Positions 59,512 through 64,000 of a stretch of 64,000 nucleotides of DNA are shown one piece after another. Source of the stretch: an uncultured Duncaniella sp. (GTDB taxonomy: Bacteria; Bacteroidota; Bacteroidia; Bacteroidales; Muribaculaceae). The position numbers were made by a program, and so were the translations under genes. A model generated the notes under the pieces. The model did no database searches and was not told the origin of the DNA. It saw only the letters and a program-made list of their open reading frames with translations. The stretch covers positions 62,001 to 126,000 of the forward strand of contig CATWQI010000002.1 of assembly GCA_958352885.1 (NCBI GenBank), read 5' to 3'. Every line of letters begins with the position of its first letter. The first letter of the stretch is position 1.

Positions 59512-61482
59512 ATGAAAAAATATACACTCCTTTTCATCACTATATTGGCTGCCGGTTCCTTGTGGCTCAGAGCTGCGGAACCAGAGGTGGCGCCGTCATA
59601 TGCATGGCGTATGTTGCAGCCGCTCGGGCTGCGTGAGGAGGCTCCGATGGATACAGCTCTTTACAATTATTTCCAGGGAGCTATACCTTCGGCTTATTCT
59701 CCCGCTTTTGCCACCACCGGTAATCAGGCATCGGTCGGTAAAAACATGATATATATGCAGCAGGAGCCTATGAGCGACTTTTTCTTCCGTGATGCGAAGG
59801 AAGCATGGCTCCCGAGCCTGTCCACAATGAGGTTCTACAATACCCGTATCCCTATGTCGGTGGTAAGCTATAACACCGGCGGCGGAAGGGAAATCGCTCA
59901 GGACTATTTTAAAATGCTTTTCTCCGGCAATTTCTCTCCCAAGGGGCAGATTGGAGCCTTTGTCGACTATCCTTACTCGAAGGGCAGTTATAATTATCAG
60001 GCGGCAAAAGGGTTGAGCTGGGGACTCTCCGGGTCATATACCGGTGACAGGTATGAGTTCCAGGGATTTTTCAACTCTTCCAACATGATTAACAAGGAGA
60101 ATGGCGGAATCACGGATGACCTTTACATAATTGACCCCGCTGAGCTTCAGGGCGGTGTGTCGTCAATAAATCCCAAGACGATACCGACTAATCTCGTTGC
60201 CTCTCATAGTCGCTACAAGGGTAAACAGTTCTTCATGAACCATCGTTACAAGGTGGGCTTCTGGAAGGAAGAGCGTGACGAGACAGATTCGGTTGTGGCA
60301 AAGGAATATGTGCCTGTGTCGAGCTTCATATGGACATTCGATTATAAGGACGGATTTCATAAGTTTACGAATACCGATGCGTCAAATGAGGATTTCTGGG
60401 AGAATCATTATGTCTCCTCACAGGAGACAGAAGACAAGACCCGTTACTCTTCGCTTCAGAACACAATCGGTATTTCACTCCTTGAGGGATTCAACAAGTA
60501 TGCCAAAGCCGGACTCGGGGCGTTTCTGACCCATGAGGTGAGGAAATTTTACCAGACTGCCGACACTCTCGCCCTAAGCGGTGACGAGCGTCCGGAGGGA
60601 CTTACTCCTTATCCCTTTGACCAGCGGATGGCGCACAAGGAGACCCAAAACCTCCTTTATGTCGGTGCCCAGCTCACCAAGCAGCAAGGCGCTCTGCTCA
60701 ACTATGAGGCCACAGCGCGCATAGGTCTGTTGGGACCGGCGGCGGGAGAACTTAAGCTTGACGGCAATGTGTCGACCCATATCCGCCTGTTGGGTGACAC
60801 TGTGTCGCTCACCGGATACGGTCATTTCAGCAACACTACTGCCCCCTACCTGATGAACAATTATTTCTCTAATCACTTCGCATGGATGAATGATTTCAGT
60901 AAGATCCGTCGGTTGAGGTTCGGAGGAATACTTGATATACCGCATACAGGCACACATATAAATGTGGGAGCTGAAAATGTCCAGAATTATATATTCTTCA
61001 ATTCCGCCGGACTCCCGGTGCAGCATGGCGGTAGCGTGCAGATATTCAGTGTGCAGTTGCAGCAGAATTTCCGATTCAGGGCGCTCAACTGGCGCAACAC
61101 TCTGATTTATCAGACTTCGTCTGACGAGTCCGTGATACCGCTGCCGAAACTTGCGATCTACTCAAATCTGTACGTGCTGTTCAAGGTGTCAAAGGTGCTT
61201 GATGTGCAGTTAGGAGTGGATGTGGACTACTATTCCAAGTACTATGCGCCTGCTTACCAGCCATCCACGATGGCATTTTGCAATCAGAACGAGATTAAAT
61301 GCGGAAACTATCCCTTCATGAATGCTTACGTGAACATGCGACTCTCAAGGGCGAGATTCTATGTGCTGTTCTCTCACGTAAACCAGGGTGTGATTGGCGG
61401 TAACGATTATTTCTCCATGCCGCATTACCCGCTTAATCCCCGCCGCTTCCAGATGGGCGTGTGTGTGGATTTCAATAATTGA
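59512..61482 (+). CDS. Putative outer-membrane porin (Porin_10-like)
   Basis: 656 residues from the ATG at 59512, which gives a standard signal peptide (MKKYTLLFITILAAGSLWLRA). The mature chain has many amphipathic beta strands with aromatic girdles (YEFQGFFNSSN, FSGNFSPKGQIGAFVDY, NLYVLFKVSKVLDVQLGVDVD, NMRLSRARFYVLFSHVNQG) and ends RRFQMGVCVDFNN. This fits the Bacteroidetes putative porin family of about 650 residues. No plug or TonB box. It stands alone, divergent from the sigma-barrel operon. Confidence 0.85.
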   Translation: MKKYTLLFITILAAGSLWLRAAEPEVAPSYAWRMLQPLGLREEAPMDTALYNYFQGAIPSAYSPAFATTGNQASVGKNMIYMQQEPMSDFFFRDAKEAWLPSLSTMRFYNTRIPMSVVSYNTGGGREIAQDYFKMLFSGNFSPKGQIGAFVDYPYSKGSYNYQAAKGLSWGLSGSYTGDRYEFQGFFNSSNMINKENGGITDDLYIIDPAELQGGVSSINPKTIPTNLVASHSRYKGKQFFMNHRYKVGFWKEERDETDSVVAKEYVPVSSFIWTFDYKDGFHKFTNTDASNEDFWENHYVSSQETEDKTRYSSLQNTIGISLLEGFNKYAKAGLGAFLTHEVRKFYQTADTLALSGDERPEGLTPYPFDQRMAHKETQNLLYVGAQLTKQQGALLNYEATARIGLLGPAAGELKLDGNVSTHIRLLGDTVSLTGYGHFSNTTAPYLMNNYFSNHFAWMNDFSKIRRLRFGGILDIPHTGTHINVGAENVQNYIFFNSAGLPVQHGGSVQIFSVQLQQNFRFRALNWRNTLIYQTSSDESVIPLPKLAIYSNLYVLFKVSKVLDVQLGVDVDYYSKYYAPAYQPSTMAFCNQNEIKCGNYPFMNAYVNMRLSRARFYVLFSHVNQGVIGGNDYFSMPHYPLNPRRFQMGVCVDFNN

Positions 61483-61568
61483 CGGGATTACCGGTTAAAT
61501 ACACTGTTAAAAACCTAATTGCGGGAGTCAGTTGTTATACATATCAGTATGTGTAACAATTGGCTCTT

Positions 61569-62504
61569 ATGGCACAGATTCATAATGGAACATCCGGGAA
61601 CAAGGATAATATTCCCGAATCCGACGGTGGGAATACCGGAAAGAAAGATAAAAAGGGGGGGATAGCCGCTCTGTTTAAAGCCCCGAGAGGGGGTATAATT
61701 TTATCGCTGGCTCTGCTGGCGGTAGCAGTCGTTGTGTCCGTGAAAGGATGCTCAAGTTCTGTCGTTAACAATGCGAATGTCTATCCTCTCGGCAGCGGTG
61801 ACACCATAAATATTGCTATCGACTACTCGCCAATGTCGCTCTACCGCTACGGTGACACACTTGGCGGCTTCAATTACAGTATGATGAAGGAGATGGCTGC
61901 AATGTATGGCGACAAGATAAAGTTTCACCCTGTGTCGTCAATCACGGATGCCCTTGCGGAGCTTGAGACCGGAAAATATGATATAGTGGTGTCGGATCTC
62001 CCTGTAACTGCCGCCCAGAGGGAGAAATATCGTTTTACCGAACCGATTTATCTCGACAACCAGGTTCTCATAAGCCGGGATACGACGCTGCATACCGCTC
62101 TTGACCTTGCAGGTAAACCGGTATGGGTGATAGCCGGTTCACCGGCGGAGGAGCGTATGATAAACCTTTCGCGCGAAATAGGTGACACCATACTTATACA
62201 CCGAGACTCCAAGCACAATGCGGAGCAGTTATTCATGCTTACCGCCATGGGCGAGATTCCTAACGCTGTGGTGAATGCCGAGATGGCAGAAAAGATGATG
62301 CGTGAGCATCCGGAGGTGGAGCTGGCAAAGCCTGTGTCGTTTAACCAGTTTGAATGCTGGGCTGTCAACAAGGACAAGAAGGAGCTGGCAGACACGCTTG
62401 ACGCTCGTATAAAGCGGTTCAAAACCACTCCGCAATATGCTGAGCTTGTGAAGAGATATATAGACGGAGATACGGCTGTACGACAGAGTGACACCCCGGA
62501 TTGA
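61569..62504 (+). CDS. Membrane-anchored periplasmic solute-binding protein, family 3
   Basis: 311 residues from the ATG at 61569. A cytoplasmic polar N-terminus (about 40 residues, DGGNTGKKDKKGG) precedes one membrane span at about 43-62 (GGIILSLALLAVAVVVSVKG). The remainder is a type II periplasmic-binding fold (INIAIDYSPMSLYRYGDTLGGFNYSMM in parts, TGKYDIVVSDLPVTAAQREKYRFTEPI, VNAEMAEKMM). It resembles the substrate domain of amino-acid ABC transporters and of MltF, but no transglycosylase domain and no permease genes follow. A sensing or peptidoglycan-fragment-binding role is possible. Confidence 0.82.
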   Translation: MAQIHNGTSGNKDNIPESDGGNTGKKDKKGGIAALFKAPRGGIILSLALLAVAVVVSVKGCSSSVVNNANVYPLGSGDTINIAIDYSPMSLYRYGDTLGGFNYSMMKEMAAMYGDKIKFHPVSSITDALAELETGKYDIVVSDLPVTAAQREKYRFTEPIYLDNQVLISRDTTLHTALDLAGKPVWVIAGSPAEERMINLSREIGDTILIHRDSKHNAEQLFMLTAMGEIPNAVVNAEMAEKMMREHPEVELAKPVSFNQFECWAVNKDKKELADTLDARIKRFKTTPQYAELVKRYIDGDTAVRQSDTPD

Positions 62505-62636
62505 CGGCATGTGTTTAACTATTGTTATTAAACAGTACCACATCCTCTAAAATGTTTCAACAAAATATGTTAATCGTGTGTTATTATACTAAAACAAATT
62601 AATGTCTAACTATTCTCTTTAAAAAACTAAGTCGTT

Positions 62637-63194
62637 ATGAAAACGCTAATTCAAAACTATCTTGGGCAGACCCGCTATTGGTGGGTAGTCCTTCTTGCCG
62701 GTATCCTTATGGTGATATGTGGTTTCGCATACTGGTTCTGGCCTGTGGCAGGATATGCCGTAGCATCTCAGATTTTCGGATGGCTTTTGGTTCTCGTTGG
62801 TATCGTCCAACTCCTTGTGGCATCAGGTCCTAATCGTGGCAAAGGATGGGGCTGGTGGCTCGCCGGTGGTGTGATTGATATGTTTATAGGTTTCATGCTT
62901 GTGCGTAGCATCGTACTTTCTGAAATGGTTTTCCCCTATTTTATAGCATTCATTTTCCTTTATTGGGGTATCAGCGCACTCTGCACAGCAGTGATTCAGA
63001 GCGGTCGTCGTTACTGGTGGCTGTATCTTATCAATGGTATACTTCTGATTCTCATTGGTTTCTTCTTCATTGAGGCCGGTTGGATTCAGGATATGGCTAT
63101 GACAAGCTTCCTTACCTCGCTTGCGTTTATTTACTGGGGCTTCTCAATCGCCATGCTCTCTTACGACATGAAGCCTTCATATCGCAGAGAATAG
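62637..63194 (+). CDS. HdeD-like (DUF308) membrane protein
   Basis: 185 residues with six predicted membrane segments arranged as two repeats of three (WWVVLLAGILMVICGFAYWF; WWLYLINGILLILIGFFFI), each with the Trp-Gly pattern of the HdeD/DUF308 family. HdeD contributes to acid resistance in E. coli at high cell density; function in Bacteroidales is unknown. It has its own terminator and about 130 bp of AT-rich upstream DNA. Confidence 0.88.
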   Translation: MKTLIQNYLGQTRYWWVVLLAGILMVICGFAYWFWPVAGYAVASQIFGWLLVLVGIVQLLVASGPNRGKGWGWWLAGGVIDMFIGFMLVRSIVLSEMVFPYFIAFIFLYWGISALCTAVIQSGRRYWWLYLINGILLILIGFFFIEAGWIQDMAMTSFLTSLAFIYWGFSIAMLSYDMKPSYRRE

Positions 63195-63268
63195 AGTGAC
63201 AACCATGCCATATATATTTGCTGCATATAGATTAAATGACTAATCCGGGTCGCTTGCCCGGATAATGA

Positions 63269-63306
63269 TAATCCCGCCGGCATCTCTGTCGGCGGGATTA
63301 TTTTTG
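63269..63306 (+). terminator. Terminator of the HdeD-like gene
   Basis: A perfect 11-bp stem (TAATCCCGCCG, 63269-63279, with 63290-63300), 10-nt loop, followed by TTTTTG. A second smaller hairpin, ATCCGGG with CCCGGAT (63243-63263), lies just before it. Confidence 0.85.
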
Positions 63307-63350
63307 TTTTGGTTATGGTGTGTTCTAAGGTGATGTCTTGACCGGGAGAA

Positions 63351-64000
63351 TCAGGCGTTCTTTATGTAGTTCACTATCCATTCGCCTACTTCGGCTGTGC
63401 CGTATTTGTCTCCGCCCTCTACCTGGATTTCGGGTGTGCGGACATTGGCGTCGAGCGAGGCGTTGACAGCCTTGCGGATTATGGCTCCTTCGGCTGTGAG
63501 GTTGAAGAATTCGAATAGCATTGCCACTGACAGTATCTGCGCAAGCGGGTTGGCTATGTTGAGCCCTTTTGCCTGGGGCCATGAACCGTGGATAGGTTCG
63601 AATACGGGGGTCTTTTCACCGGTTGATGCTGATGGGAGCAGGCCCATGGAGCCGGAGATTACTGACCCTTCATCAGTAAGAATGTCACCGAATGTGTTTT
63701 CAGTTACCATCACATCGAAGAATCTTGGCTCCTGAATCATACGCATGGCGGCGTTGTCGACATACATGAAGTCGGTGGTCACCTCTGGGTACTCGGGTGC
63801 GATTTCCTGCGCTACTTTGCGCCACAAACGTGAGGACGCAAGCACGTTTGCCTTGTCGACTACGGTAAGGTGCTTGCGGCGACGCATTGCGTAGTCGAAT
63901 GCAACGCGGAGGATGCGCTCGATTTCCGGGCGGGTGTATGCGTTGGTGTCATAGGCACGGTCGTTGTCCTCGTATTTTTCGCCGAAGTACATACCGCCTG
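63351..64000 (-). CDS. leuB: 3-isopropylmalate dehydrogenase, C-terminal part (5' end cut by window)
   Basis: The frame is open from the right window edge to the stop at 63351. About 216 residues are visible, starting in the GGMYFGEKYE segment. Family motifs: VTVVDKANVLASSRLWRK-type (here LTVVDKANVLASS), DFMYVDNAAMRMIQEP (substrate and metal Asp), VTENTFGDILTDEGSVISGSMGLLPSAS and FEPIHGSWPQAKGLNIANPLA (NAD-binding). It oxidises and decarboxylates 3-isopropylmalate in leucine synthesis. The N-terminal third lies outside the window. Confidence 0.95.
   Translation of the reverse strand, partial: GGMYFGEKYEDNDRAYDTNAYTRPEIERILRVAFDYAMRRRKHLTVVDKANVLASSRLWRKVAQEIAPEYPEVTTDFMYVDNAAMRMIQEPRFFDVMVTENTFGDILTDEGSVISGSMGLLPSASTGEKTPVFEPIHGSWPQAKGLNIANPLAQILSVAMLFEFFNLTAEGAIIRKAVNASLDANVRTPEIQVEGGDKYGTAEVGEWIVNYIKNA

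Noticed and set aside
1..64000. CRISPR array, tRNA or rRNA gene
   Set aside because: No regularly spaced repeat array and no cloverleaf or rRNA-like sequence was seen on reading both strands; a full covariance-model scan could not be run.

Overview
The window looks like chromosomal DNA of a gut Bacteroidales bacterium, most plausibly Muribaculaceae or a close relative. The grounds are SusC/SusD pairs, promoters of the Bacteroidetes type (TTTG, about 20 bp, TAnnTTTG) in many gene starts, the succinate-to-propionate sodium-pump operon, a Bacteroides-like L-arabinose operon, and many lipoproteins with Cys-type signal peptides. I see no rRNA or tRNA genes, no CRISPR array and no insertion sequence. 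Layout: 1-12.6 kb is a pectin-type polysaccharide utilisation locus. A GH43 enzyme (cut by the left edge) and a GH28-GH105 fusion run leftward; susC, susD and a DUF4957/DUF5123-like surface lipoprotein run rightward. 12.8-16.2 kb holds a lipoprotein, an NhaD antiporter, a TcdA-type tRNA-modifying enzyme and a small conserved protein. 16.4-21.1 kb is the methylmalonyl-CoA epimerase / sodium-translocating methylmalonyl-CoA decarboxylase operon (mce, mmdA, oadG fused to a lamin-tail domain, biotin carrier, oadB). 21.9-28.8 kb is an arabinose operon (periplasmic aldose epimerase, SSS transporter, araD, araA, FGGY kinase). 29-33.5 kb holds housekeeping genes: RNase G, a 29-residue basic protein, HU, a YjjG-type phosphatase, a queuosine-precursor transporter and kdsC. 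33.7-43.6 kb is a tandem susC-susD-susC-susD operon. Its closeness to the arabinose genes recalls the Bacteroides arabinan locus, so the likely flow is: surface enzymes cut pectin or arabinan, SusCD pairs import the pieces, and the ara operon burns L-arabinose. 

43.9-45.4 kb is guaA. A 10.8-kb integrated element (about 45,389-56,161) sits in its 3' end. The attachment core GAGTGGGA occurs at both ends, the right end still carries the native last codons and terminator of guaA, and integrase arm-type repeats (CCCCGATT, 13 bp apart) lie inside both ends. The element is visibly more AT-rich than its flanks. It carries a tyrosine recombinase overlapping a serine recombinase, an XRE regulator, an HTH/methyltransferase-like protein, a lipoprotein, two zinc-ribbon membrane proteins, a NADAR-family (ADP-ribose glycohydrolase-like) protein, two unknown proteins and a Rep_trans-like replication initiator with iteron-like repeats in front of it. 

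56.2-64 kb returns to the chromosome. The most unusual gene is at 57,509-59,128: one uninterrupted reading frame joins an ECF-type sigma factor, a single membrane span, a long Ser/Thr/Glu-rich linker and an outer-membrane beta-barrel. It is followed 21 bp later by a lipoprotein serpin. This looks like a one-protein transenvelope signalling device paired with a protease inhibitor. A porin, a membrane-anchored solute-binding protein, an HdeD-like protein and the 3' part of leuB complete the window.
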